From: Pseudomonas sp. CFBP 13711
GTDB taxonomy: Bacteria; Pseudomonadota; Gammaproteobacteria; Pseudomonadales; Pseudomonadaceae
Length of the DNA: 64,000 bases
Assembly: GCF_014842265.1 (NCBI RefSeq)
Contig: NZ_JACYVI010000013.1
Location: forward strand, 62,001-126,000
Direction: 5' to 3'
Part shown: positions 9,390-17,447 of the stretch, in pieces
How positions within the stretch are numbered: position 1 is the stretch's first letter
Layout of the letters: every line of letters begins with the position of its first letter
The notes under the pieces: model-generated
The model's input: only the letters and a program-made list of their open reading frames with translations
The model's database searches: none
Told to the model about the DNA's origin: nothing
Program-made: the position numbers and the translations under genes

Positions 9390-9476
9390 GCCGGCCCCTC
9401 TTCTTTTATTGTTATGGGTTTGATTGCTGATGCCCTTGCCCACAAGCGAGGTGCTTGCAAGCGAGTTCGTGGATGC

Positions 9477-9547
9477 AGACTAGAACGGCGCCCGGGCTTG
9501 ATCAATGAATTTTTCTAAATTATTTTCATGTGGAATATTTATTCCAC
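9477..9547. promoter_or_regulatory. iolC/iolR divergent control region: candidate promoter and operators
   Basis: For the iol operon there is TTGATC (9500-9505) and TAGTCT (9477-9482), read leftwards, 17 bases apart. Just upstream lie two candidate RpiR operators: the AT-rich 9507-9527, whose reverse strand begins GAAAATAATTT as in front of the ABC transporter, and a perfect palindrome GTGGAATA-TT-TATTCCAC at 9530-9547. The sites lie between iolC and the divergent regulator gene, so they could control both. The base patterns are seen directly; function is inferred. Confidence 0.55.
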
Positions 9548-9635
9548 TTTGCATTGCAGGTCGCACCCTGCAAAACTGGCCGCCTGTCCTCCCGGACACT
9601 CCGCCACGCCACCACCTGCCAAAGGATTCGCACGT

Positions 9636-10562
9636 ATGTCCAGCCTCGATCAGCCAGGCTCGCCCGAAACCGGAGCCGACGGCGCAACGCCCGTCACCGC
9701 TGCGCCGGAGACTGCCGATGCCCTGCTCAAGCTGATCACGGCCGAATACGAGAGCCTGCCGCGCCAGCTCAAGCGCATTGCCAGTTACACGAGCCAGCAG
9801 AGCGACCGGATCATGGTCGACCGCATCAGCGACATCGCCCGGGAATGCGAGGTGCATCCGTCGGCCATCGTGCGGTTTTCCCAGCGCTTCGGCTTCAGCG
9901 GGTTCAGCGAAATGCAGGCGCTGTTCCGCGAGGCCTACACCCACAAAGCCACGCCGGTGCAGAACTACCAGCAACGCATTCGCAGCATGATCGCCAACAA
10001 ATCCCAGAAGGCCAGCGCGGGCGACCTGGCCCGGGAATGCGTCAACGCTACGCTGTCGGGACTGGAGCGGCTGGCGCTGGAACTGGACCACGAGGCCTTC
10101 GAGAAAGCCGTGGACCTGGTGGTCAACGCCGACAACATCTACGTGGTCGGGGTGCGACGCTCCTTCGCCGTCGCCGACTATCTGGTCTACAACCTGCAGC
10201 ACACCAACAAGCGCATCCACCTTATTTCCGGCCTCGGCGGCAGTTACCGCGAGCAGATGCGCAGCGTGCGCGCCAACGATCTGGTGATCGCCATCAGCTT
10301 CACACCCTACGGCAAGGAAACCCAGCACTGCCTGCGCATCGCCCAGCATCATCAGGCCAAGACGTTGATCATCACTGACAGCAACCTCTCTCCCCTGGCC
10401 AAGCGCGCCAATGCCGTGTTGCTGGTCAACGAAGGCAGCTCGTTCGCCTTTCGCTCGCTCAGTGCCACGCTGTGTTTATGCCAGGCGCTGTTCATTGCCG
10501 TGGCCTATCGCCTGGAGCTGAAGGTGGACGAAATCGCCGAACAGGCCGGTTTCGATGACTGA
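9636..10562 (+). CDS. iolR: RpiR-family regulator of the inositol genes
   Basis: 308 residues. The longest frame starts at 9528, inside the operator region; the ATG at 9636 (MSSLDQPGSPE) has AAAGGA upstream and is preferred. Residues about 30-105 form the HTH_6 DNA-binding domain, including ECEVHPSAIVRFSQRFGFSG. Residues about 135-265 form a SIS sugar-phosphate domain (NIYVVGVRRSFAVADYL, DLVIAISFTPYGKET). RpiR proteins sense phosphorylated sugars; here the ligand would be an inositol catabolite such as the IolC product. It is divergent from iolC, the usual position for a local repressor. Confidence 0.9.
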   Translation: MSSLDQPGSPETGADGATPVTAAPETADALLKLITAEYESLPRQLKRIASYTSQQSDRIMVDRISDIARECEVHPSAIVRFSQRFGFSGFSEMQALFREAYTHKATPVQNYQQRIRSMIANKSQKASAGDLARECVNATLSGLERLALELDHEAFEKAVDLVVNADNIYVVGVRRSFAVADYLVYNLQHTNKRIHLISGLGGSYREQMRSVRANDLVIAISFTPYGKETQHCLRIAQHHQAKTLIITDSNLSPLAKRANAVLLVNEGSSFAFRSLSATLCLCQALFIAVAYRLELKVDEIAEQAGFDD

Positions 10563-10573
10563 TAACCGACAAC

Positions 10574-10601
10574 CTTGTACAAACCCGACGAGCTGTACAA
10601 G
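10574..10601. promoter_or_regulatory. Inverted repeat CTTGTACA-12-TGTACAAG
   Basis: A perfect eight-base inverted repeat with a 12-base loop lies just after the regulator gene and before the chemoreceptor gene; a run of five T follows at 10612-10616. It could be a weak terminator of the regulator transcript or an operator for the next gene. The sequence alone does not decide. Confidence 0.3.
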
Positions 10602-10733
10602 TTCAGCATAGCTTTTTAACATCACCTGCGTAATGATCGGCTGCACTGCAAATGGAACACGCATCTGAGCTGCATCTCGCTCGCAAGGTCATGGATCAGG
10701 ACCACACCTCAATCACTTGCCTGAGCCGCCATC

Positions 10734-12047
10734 ATGTTTTTTGACTCGTCCAAGAATAAAATCATCCAGGACCTGCAACTGACCGTCGCCCATCAGGACA
10801 GTCTGTTGGAGGCGATCAATCGCTCGATGGCCAGCATCGAATTCGATCTGAACGGTGTGGTGCTCAAGGCAAACGACAACTTCTTCAAGACCATGCGCTA
10901 CCGGCCCGAGCAGGTCATCGGTAAAGAGCACCGCATGTTCTGCACCCCCGAACACGCGCGCAGCCCCGAGTACGCCCAGTTATGGTCGCGCTTGCGTAAT
11001 GGAGAGTTCGTGTCGTCGACGTTCCAGCGCGTGGCGGGCGATGGCAGCACCGTATGGCTGGAGGCCAATTACAACCCGGTCAGGGACTCGGACGGCAAGG
11101 TCACCCGGGTGGTCAAATACGCGATGGACGTCACCGCCAAACTTCAAGCCGAGAGCGAAGCCCACAATAAGCTGCAGGCCATCGACCGCGCCATGGCAGT
11201 CATTGAGTTCGATCTGGACGGCACGATCATCGCTGCCAACGACAACCTGTTGCGCTTGCTGGGCTACAGCCGGCAAGAGCTGCTGGGTAAAAGCCACAAG
11301 TTGCTCTGCCCCCCTGAGTTCACCAAAAGCACCGAGTATCAGGACTTTTGGCGTCGGTTGAACAAAGGCGAGTTTTTCAGCGATCAGTTCAAGCGCGTCG
11401 GCAAGCACGGCCAGACGCTCTGGCTGGAAGCGTCCTATAACCCGGTGTACGACGCCGCTGGCAAGCTGTGGAAGGTGGTCAAGTTTGCGTCGGACGTGAC
11501 CGCGCGTATCGAAAAGCACGAGCAGGATTCCCAAAGCGCTGCCCAGGCGTATCACATTTCGGTGCAGACGCAGAAGTACGCCGAGCAGGGCACCCTGGTG
11601 ATTCAGCAGGCGGCCAGTGAGATGCGTCAGATTTCGCAGAACATTGATGATTCGTCGCGGATCATTGGTCAGTTGGGTGAGCGCTCGGAGCAGATTACAG
11701 CGATCGTGAATACGATTCGCAGTATTGCGGATCAGACGAATTTGCTGGCGTTGAATGCGGCGATCGAGGCGGCCCGGGCCGGTGATCAGGGCCGTGGCTT
11801 TGCGGTGGTGGCCGATGAGGTTCGGCAGTTGGCGGGGCGCACGAGCCGGTCGACGCAGGAGATTTCGGAGATGATTCAGGTGATTCAGGCCGAGACGCGT
11901 CAGGCGATTGTGAGTATGGACAATACGCGGAGTACGGCGGTGAAGGGTGTGGATCTGGCGGATCAGGCGGGGGATGCGATTGTGCAGATCAGTTCGGGGA
12001 CGAATGATGCGGTGGATGCCGTGAGGATGTTTGCCGGGCGGGATTGA
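10734..12047 (+). CDS. Soluble PAS-PAS methyl-accepting chemotaxis protein (BdlA-like)
   Basis: 437 residues with no membrane segment. Two PAS domains in tandem (about 22-125 and 143-247) are clearly duplicated: IEFDLNGVVLKANDNFF and IEFDLDGTIIAANDNLL, and later WLEANYNPV and WLEASYNPV. The C-terminal half is the MCP signalling domain with the conserved hairpin tip IADQTNLLALNAAIEAARAG and GRGFAVVADEVRQLA. The architecture and the PAS repeats match BdlA, the P. aeruginosa biofilm-dispersion sensor, and Aer-2-like cytosolic receptors. It should bind CheA/CheW and respond to redox or an intracellular cue. No C-terminal CheR-docking pentapeptide is present. The gene is monocistronic. Confidence 0.88.
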   Translation: MFFDSSKNKIIQDLQLTVAHQDSLLEAINRSMASIEFDLNGVVLKANDNFFKTMRYRPEQVIGKEHRMFCTPEHARSPEYAQLWSRLRNGEFVSSTFQRVAGDGSTVWLEANYNPVRDSDGKVTRVVKYAMDVTAKLQAESEAHNKLQAIDRAMAVIEFDLDGTIIAANDNLLRLLGYSRQELLGKSHKLLCPPEFTKSTEYQDFWRRLNKGEFFSDQFKRVGKHGQTLWLEASYNPVYDAAGKLWKVVKFASDVTARIEKHEQDSQSAAQAYHISVQTQKYAEQGTLVIQQAASEMRQISQNIDDSSRIIGQLGERSEQITAIVNTIRSIADQTNLLALNAAIEAARAGDQGRGFAVVADEVRQLAGRTSRSTQEISEMIQVIQAETRQAIVSMDNTRSTAVKGVDLADQAGDAIVQISSGTNDAVDAVRMFAGRD

Positions 12048-12082
12048 CCCTTAAGGTCAAGAGCGTCTGTCTGGGGACAGAC
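12044..12082 (+). terminator. Two hairpins at the 3' end of the chemoreceptor gene
   Basis: TTGACC-CTTAA-GGTCAA (12044-12060) overlaps the stop codon, and GTCTGT-CTGGGG-ACAGAC (12065-12082) follows at once. There is no clear T-run, so this may protect the mRNA 3' end rather than act as a classical intrinsic terminator. Confidence 0.4.
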
Positions 12083-12599
12083 TGTTTCGCCTTCGGCGAG
12101 TTACTTGATAAAGCCCCAAGTAACCAAGGGCTTGTGCTCCTGGTTGGGTTCCTCCTTCGTCGGAATACCCTCACTCCGCGTCGTCTGCGTTCAGCCTGCA
12201 CCCAAGTCGCGATTGGCGGTGTTTGAACCTTCTCTGTATGAGATCAAAAGCAAAAGCTTCCCGGCTGAAGCCGGTCCTACAGTCAGAGCCGATGCCACTG
12301 ACTGCACGCGCTGCTTTTTGTGGGACCGGCTTTAGCCGGGAAGAGGCCAGTTCAGGCGCTGGCGATTTCAGGATCTTCGCTGATCGTGCCCACGCTCCGC
12401 GTGGGCATGCATACCGTGACGCTCCGCGTCACCCGACACCGGTTCCACTGAATGCACTCGATGTTTTTGTAGGACTGGCTTTAGCCGGGAAGGGGCCAGT
12501 CCGGGCAACACTTTTTTTGGACTGAATTGAGCGAATGATTTATTTACGACGCCTCACTGTAAATTCGTCAGTCCCCGAGCTCCCGCGTCACTCTCCCAC
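12048..12599. other. Repeat-rich intergenic region
   Basis: 552 bases with no gene. It is a mosaic of known Pseudomonas intergenic repeats, listed separately: hairpins just after the chemoreceptor stop, a TTTCGCCTTCGGCGAGTTAC element near 12084, three GGCTTTAGCCGGGAAG-type units and two GCTCCGCG hairpins. The genes on both sides converge here, so the hairpins may also end both transcripts. Confidence 0.7.
12257..12495. repeat. Three GGCTTTAGCCGGGAAG repeat units and two GCTCCGCG hairpins
   Basis: An inverted pair of one REP family lies at 12257-12280 (CTTCCCGGCTGAAGCCGGTC) and 12320-12346, and a third, diverged copy lies at 12469-12495. Between them stand two hairpins of another dispersed repeat: GCCCACGC-TCC-GCGTGGGC (12388-12406) and GTGACGC-TCC-GCGTCAC (12416-12432). 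Confidence 0.85.
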
Positions 12600-13601
12600 T
12601 CACAACTGCTCTTCATTCCTGAGCCGCATGGCTTTCGCCCGTTTTTCCAAAACAACGTAAACCACCAGCGCAATCATCAGCGGGATGAGGAAGTAGATCA
12701 CCCGATAGCCAATCAGCGCAGCCAGCAGTTGGCCTTTGCTGAATTGGTGTTGCATGAGGGTGATGAAGACGGTTTCGAGCACGCCGAGGCCGGCAGGGAT
12801 GTGGGCGATGACGCCGGCGATGCTGCTGATGAGCAGGATCCCGAGCACAGCCGGGTAGAAGGCTTTTTCCGGCAGCAGCACGTAGATCAGCAGCGCCATC
12901 AGTCCCCAGTTCAATGCGCCCAGCAAGGCCTGGCGCATGGCCTGATTCAGCGATGGCAGCACAAACTGTTGCTTGCGGATGGTCCAGGTGCGTTTCTTGG
13001 AGAAGCGGCAGGCCAGGAAGTACGCCAGGCAGACGGCCAGCAGGACGAAGCCGATCAGTTGCAGCGTGGTGTCGCCGATCTTCCAGCCTTCGGGCAGGTC
13101 AACGAAATCACCCGCGAATACAAACCCGGCCAGCAGCATGTAGCCCAGCCAGTTGGTGATCAGGCTCAGGCTGAGGATGCGGGTGATGGTCGGCACGTCC
13201 AGGCCGAGCCGCGAATACAGGCGATAGCGAAGCGCGATGCCGCCGACCCATGAACTCAGGTTCAGGTTGAAGGCGTAGCACACGAAGGTCACGGGGATGA
13301 TCTGTTTGACCGCCAATTTGTGTTCGGTGTAGCGCCGGGCCAGGACGTCGAAGCAGCAATACGTCAGATAACTGCCCGCAGCGATGACGAAGCCCAGCGC
13401 CAGGGTGCTGAGCTTGTAGGACTCCAGCGCGTGCATCACCTCGTTCCAGTCGAGGTTTTTCATCAGTGTGAACAACAACACAGGCACGGCGATGAAGAAG
13501 AACAGCGTGAAGGCGCGCTTGGCCCACGTCAGCCACGGACGATTCTTGCCCGTGTCGGCCGGTTTCTGCTCGTGAGTGGACGCTTGGGAGACGCCGGTCA
13601 T
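12600..13601 (-). CDS. ybhN: YbhN-like integral membrane protein (LPG synthase TM family)
   Basis: 333 residues, with a cytosolic N-terminal tail (about 30 residues) then about eight hydrophobic segments. It belongs to the UPF0104 / lysylphosphatidylglycerol-synthase transmembrane family; the family includes flippase-like domains without a transferase part, as here. The segment LIPAGLGVLETVFI-like (HIPAGLGVLETVFITLMQ) near residue 265 is the family signature. The ATG overlaps the clsB stop by four bases (ATGA), so it is translated together with clsB. E. coli has the same trio ybhP-clsB-ybhN, which supports a role in moving or remodelling phospholipids; the exact substrate is unknown. Confidence 0.85.
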   Translation of the reverse strand: MTGVSQASTHEQKPADTGKNRPWLTWAKRAFTLFFFIAVPVLLFTLMKNLDWNEVMHALESYKLSTLALGFVIAAGSYLTYCCFDVLARRYTEHKLAVKQIIPVTFVCYAFNLNLSSWVGGIALRYRLYSRLGLDVPTITRILSLSLITNWLGYMLLAGFVFAGDFVDLPEGWKIGDTTLQLIGFVLLAVCLAYFLACRFSKKRTWTIRKQQFVLPSLNQAMRQALLGALNWGLMALLIYVLLPEKAFYPAVLGILLISSIAGVIAHIPAGLGVLETVFITLMQHQFSKGQLLAALIGYRVIYFLIPLMIALVVYVVLEKRAKAMRLRNEEQL

Positions 13602-14857
13602 AGGGATTTCTCCTGATCGGCCGGTACTTCATTTTTAAGCGCAGCGGCTTCCGGCAGGGTTTCCGGCGCGCGCAGGGGTTTCAGGCGTGGGCCGTGCACC
13701 GGGAACAGACCGGCAATCGCCGGGAAGTGCCGCAGGAAGTGGAAGCTCAGAAAAATCATCGGCGCACGCCACCACTGCCCTTTCGCCAGGCCCTTGAGGT
13801 TGACTTGTTTGCTGTGGGCCACGGCCAGGTCGCGCAGGTGTTCGTGCAAGCGCTGGTTCAAGGCGTGATCGCGGATGAACAGGTTGGCTTCCAGATTTAG
13901 CGCAAGGCTCAACGGGTCGAGATTGCTGGAACCGACGGTTGACCACTCGTGGTCGATCAAGGCGACCTTGCCGTGCAACGCCCGTTGTTTGTATTCGTGG
14001 ATGACCACGCCTTCGCGCAGCAGCCAGGTGTAGGTCAGGCGCGAGCACACGCGCACGAAGGGCATGTCCGGTTGGCCCTGAAGGATCAGCGTGACTTTCA
14101 CCCCGCGTCGGGCGGCGTTGCGCAGTTCACGCAAGAACCGGTAGCTGGGGAAGAAGTAGGCATTGGCGATGGTGATGCGCTGAGTCGCGTTGCGCATCGC
14201 CAGCAGGTATTGCTCTTCGATGTCGGTGGTGTGGTTTCGGTTGTCGCGTTCGGCAAGGAGCATGCGAGCGCTGCCAGCCTGACGCGTCACCGGCTTGAGC
14301 GGCGTAAAGGTTTTGCGCACGGCCGGGCCGAGCATGCTCAGCGTCGAGCGATAGATGTCGGCAACAATCGGCCCGCGCACCAGTACGGCGTAGTCCTGCT
14401 TGGCAGTGATGCCGGTGTCGGCCATGTGGTCGACGCTGTAGTTGATCCCGCCCATGAACGACGTCTCGCCGTCGATCACCACCACTTTGCGGTGCAGGCG
14501 CCGGAACAGGTTGGTGCGCATGCCCATCAGTTTCGGGCGCGGGTCGAACAGCTGAATCTGCACGCCGGCTTCGATCATCTTGCTGACGAAGGCCGTGCTC
14601 AGGTCGCTGGTGCCGTAGTCGTCCACCGTGATGACCACGCGCACGCCACGGCTGGCGGCAGCAATCACCGCCTGCTGCAAGCCCTCGCCCACCCGGTCTT
14701 CGAAAATGATGAACGTCTCGATCAGCACCTCTTCGCGCGCCGCACGAATGGCGTCGAACACCCGGGCGAAAAAGTCTTCGCCATTGATCAACAACTCCAC
14801 CGAGTTGCCGTCGCGCCAAAGGCCGCACATGGCGCCCATCGCTCTCATACCCCTCAT
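13598..14857 (-). CDS. clsB: Cardiolipin synthase B
   Basis: 419 residues; phospholipase-D superfamily. The two HKD catalytic motifs are visible: LHRKVVVIDGETSFMGG near residue 120 and LHGKVALIDHEWSTVGSSN near residue 300. There is no N-terminal membrane segment, as in ClsB and unlike ClsA. The enzyme makes cardiolipin from phosphatidylglycerol, or from PE and PG-like donors. It overlaps the stop of the ybhP-like gene by four bases and the start of ybhN by four bases. Several in-frame ATGs follow the first one (14857, 14848, 14836, 14827), so the exact start could be a few codons later. Confidence 0.93.
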   Translation of the reverse strand: MRGMRAMGAMCGLWRDGNSVELLINGEDFFARVFDAIRAAREEVLIETFIIFEDRVGEGLQQAVIAAASRGVRVVITVDDYGTSDLSTAFVSKMIEAGVQIQLFDPRPKLMGMRTNLFRRLHRKVVVIDGETSFMGGINYSVDHMADTGITAKQDYAVLVRGPIVADIYRSTLSMLGPAVRKTFTPLKPVTRQAGSARMLLAERDNRNHTTDIEEQYLLAMRNATQRITIANAYFFPSYRFLRELRNAARRGVKVTLILQGQPDMPFVRVCSRLTYTWLLREGVVIHEYKQRALHGKVALIDHEWSTVGSSNLDPLSLALNLEANLFIRDHALNQRLHEHLRDLAVAHSKQVNLKGLAKGQWWRAPMIFLSFHFLRHFPAIAGLFPVHGPRLKPLRAPETLPEAAALKNEVPADQEKSL

Positions 14858-15648
14858 AGCGTTACCTCCACCGCCAAAGGCGCATGATCGGAAAGGTGCG
14901 ACCAGGGGCGATTGGACATCACCCTGGGCGACCGGATGTGCGCGTTGCGCACGTAAATGCGGTCCAGCCGCAGCAACGGAAAGCGCGCCGGAAAGCTTTT
15001 CGCCGGCGCACCAAAGGATTCAACAAAGACCTCGCGCAGCCCGGCAGGATTCAACACGTCATCGGCCTTCTGCCGCCAATCATTAAAATCCCCGGCGACG
15101 ATCACCGGCGCATCGGCTGGCAGACGCCCCACCAGATCGGCGATCAACTTCAGCTGCTGCTGGCGATGGACCTCTTTCAGGCCCAGGTGCACGCACACCG
15201 CGTGCAGCTCGCCAAAATGCGGCACGTCCAGCACGCAATGCAGCAGGCCGCGTTCTTCGGTGCCGTGGATCGAAATATCGAGGTTGTCGTGACGGAGGAT
15301 CGGGTACTTGGACAGCAACGCGTTACCGTGATGGCCGTGGGGATACACGGCATTGCGGCCGTAGGCGAAATCCTTCCACATGCTGTCGGCGAGGAATTCG
15401 TACTGCGAGGTGGTCGGCCAGTTCTTCACGTTCTGCGCATGGTCCTGATGCTCGCCGTGGACTTCCTGCAGGAAGACGATATCGGCGGACACCGAGCGCA
15501 CTGCGTCGCGCAGCTCCGGGAGGATGAAGCGTTTGTTGAGGAAACCGAAGCCCATGTGCATGTTCATCGTCAGCACGTTAAGGGTGACCGAGGCCGACGC
15601 GCTTTGTCGTCGGCCGTTGAGGTCTTCGGGGATCAGGGCACTGGTCAC
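14854..15648 (-). CDS. ybhP: Endonuclease/exonuclease/phosphatase family protein (YbhP-like)
   Basis: 264 residues, starting with GTG at 15648 that overlaps the previous stop as GTGA. The EEP fold motifs are present: FLQEVHGEHQ with the metal-binding Glu, VVAGDFNDWRQ with the Asp-Asn pair, and the terminal LSDHAPLAVEVTL with the catalytic SDH. Such enzymes cut phosphodiesters in DNA, RNA or lipids. Its fixed place beside clsB, here and in E. coli, suggests a lipid head group or phospholipid as substrate, but this is inferred. No signal peptide, so cytosolic. Confidence 0.85.
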   Translation of the reverse strand: MTSALIPEDLNGRRQSASASVTLNVLTMNMHMGFGFLNKRFILPELRDAVRSVSADIVFLQEVHGEHQDHAQNVKNWPTTSQYEFLADSMWKDFAYGRNAVYPHGHHGNALLSKYPILRHDNLDISIHGTEERGLLHCVLDVPHFGELHAVCVHLGLKEVHRQQQLKLIADLVGRLPADAPVIVAGDFNDWRQKADDVLNPAGLREVFVESFGAPAKSFPARFPLLRLDRIYVRNAHIRSPRVMSNRPWSHLSDHAPLAVEVTL

Positions 15649-16562
15649 AACGTGGCTCCATGCAAATCGCCTGGCGCAACTTCCAGGTTTTCAGTGAGTT
15701 TGAAACGCTCAAGCAACCGGCGCGCGTCGTAAGGGGCGCGGACCTTGATGTCATTGTCGAAATAGCAAAAAACGTCGCGGGACTTCCGCGCGCGCAGGGC
15801 TTTGTCCACGATCAGTTGAGCATCCTTGGGCTGCGCGCCCCGTTGCCAGGCATCGATGCGGTCGCCCCAGTGCCTGATCGCCTCGTCGGAATAGCCGCTG
15901 GCGTAGAGTTCCTTGTCGCCGTGCAGGCGCACGTAGACGAAATCGGTGGCAAGGTCTTCCACATGGGGCCACTTGCTGGCGGTGTCCGCCACCACCAGCG
16001 CCACCTTGTATTTGCGCAACAGCGCGACGAACTCAGGCACCAGAAAGCTTTCATGGCGAATTTCAACGGCGTGACGCAGCTTCAGGCGTGCCGGGATGTC
16101 CAGATAACCCGGCTGCTGCAAGCGCTCAGCGCATTTGCTGGCGCAGGCCTTGGCGGCTTTACCGTCGTGGGGCAGCAGTTTAAGAAAGTGCTCGAAACGC
16201 TCGGCGTCGAATTTGAAGTTGGGCGCGAACTGCCAGAGGATCGGTCCCAGTTTTTCCTTGAGCTGAAAAACACCGGAGGCGAAGAAATTGGCGACGGGTT
16301 CGTCGATCTCTTTAAGGCGGCGGACATGGGTGATGTAGCGCGGGCCCTTGACGCTGAAAACAAATCCCTTTGGCGTGTCGTCGTACCAGCGCGCGTACAG
16401 CTCAGGCGATTGCAGCGAATAGAACGAGCCATTGATTTCGATGCTGTTCACGGCTCTGGAGGCGAATTTCAACTCGTTTTTCTGCGTCAGGCCGTCGGGA
16501 TAGAAATCCCCGCGCCATGGCGTGTAACGCCAGCCTGAAATGCCGATACGAATGTCGCCCAT
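15645..16562 (-). CDS. DUF72 domain protein (YecE-like)
   Basis: 305 residues, start MGDIRIGISGWRYTPWRGDF, the DUF72 signature start. The fold is a TIM barrel related to xylose isomerases; no activity is established for the family. Conserved segments include the FYSLQSPELYARWYDDTP stretch and, further on, FVYVRLHGDKELYASGYSD. It is the first gene of the operon with ybhP, clsB and ybhN (GTGA overlap with the next gene). The connection of DUF72 with the lipid genes may point to a shared stress function, which is inference. Confidence 0.88.
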   Translation of the reverse strand: MGDIRIGISGWRYTPWRGDFYPDGLTQKNELKFASRAVNSIEINGSFYSLQSPELYARWYDDTPKGFVFSVKGPRYITHVRRLKEIDEPVANFFASGVFQLKEKLGPILWQFAPNFKFDAERFEHFLKLLPHDGKAAKACASKCAERLQQPGYLDIPARLKLRHAVEIRHESFLVPEFVALLRKYKVALVVADTASKWPHVEDLATDFVYVRLHGDKELYASGYSDEAIRHWGDRIDAWQRGAQPKDAQLIVDKALRARKSRDVFCYFDNDIKVRAPYDARRLLERFKLTENLEVAPGDLHGATL

Positions 16563-16704
16563 GCCTGTGCTCTCTGATGTCCTGCCGCGGCACCTGCCCC
16601 GACACTGGTGAACTAGAGATAAGAAGCTTGAGACCGTGGCAGGTTCCCTGGCTTTTTGCCGGCGTTGCGGCGCAGATTGCCGCAGGCTGCGCCACCCCCT
16701 GCCC

Positions 16705-17340
16705 TCAGGACTCGGCCGAGGCCCTTTTGATCTTTTCTCGCGCGCCGCAGATATTCATCTGGCACCAGCGACGGCGACCATTTTTCGAGGTATCGAGAAA
16801 CAGCCAGTCACAGTCCGGCGTGGCGCAGGCCTTGAGACGGGCCATATCGCCGGAGGTGAGCAACGTCGCCGCCTGAACCGCGAGACGACCGATAAACCCG
16901 GCCGTCATCGAGCTCAGGTCTTCACCGACACGCCAACGCCAGATCACACCCGCCGGGGCCAGCACCAGCAGGCGCTGGTCGGCAGTGTCGGCCAGCGCCT
17001 GATTCAACCCATGAAGGCTGGCAGGGTCGGTGTCATGGTCCAGCGCTATGGGCAGCAACAGCCGATACAGCGCTTCGCGAAAATCGATCAACTGTTGAAA
17101 CGCCGTGAGCGTGTGCCAGGAAGAACGCCCCACCACGGCCATACAGTGCTGATGCTCTTGAGCATCGATAATCCCGGCATGGAAGAACCAGTGGACGATG
17201 TCCTCCAGGTTGCTCAGTTTGTCGACAACCTCCCGCAACCCCGTGCCCGGGCGGCGGCCGTCACAGGTATTGAGGTAATCCAGCACAGCCGCCCCGCCAA
17301 CGAGGCGGATGGCATTGATCTTCAGTTGTCCGATAGACAT
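16705..17340 (-). CDS. ABATE / CGNR zinc-finger protein
   Basis: 211 residues. The N-terminal about 150 residues fit the ABATE domain (LDYLNTCDGRRPGTG, DIVHWFFHAGII). The C-terminal zinc finger has cysteines in ACATPDCDWLFLD and RRRWCQMNICGAREK. The signature that names the family, CGNR, reads CGAR here. Members are putative stress or transcription regulators that bind DNA through the finger. The gene is single, on the same strand as its neighbours, with gaps of about 100-140 bases on both sides. Confidence 0.85.
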   Translation of the reverse strand: MSIGQLKINAIRLVGGAAVLDYLNTCDGRRPGTGLREVVDKLSNLEDIVHWFFHAGIIDAQEHQHCMAVVGRSSWHTLTAFQQLIDFREALYRLLLPIALDHDTDPASLHGLNQALADTADQRLLVLAPAGVIWRWRVGEDLSSMTAGFIGRLAVQAATLLTSGDMARLKACATPDCDWLFLDTSKNGRRRWCQMNICGAREKIKRASAES

Positions 17341-17447
17341 GGCATGCCCTCAGTATGCAGCGACGAGGGAATGATGACAGAGAAGTGATGGGTTGCTTAG
17401 GTTTCGGACGGTTGTGGGGTGGGTCGCCGCCACTGGCCTCACCCTCC

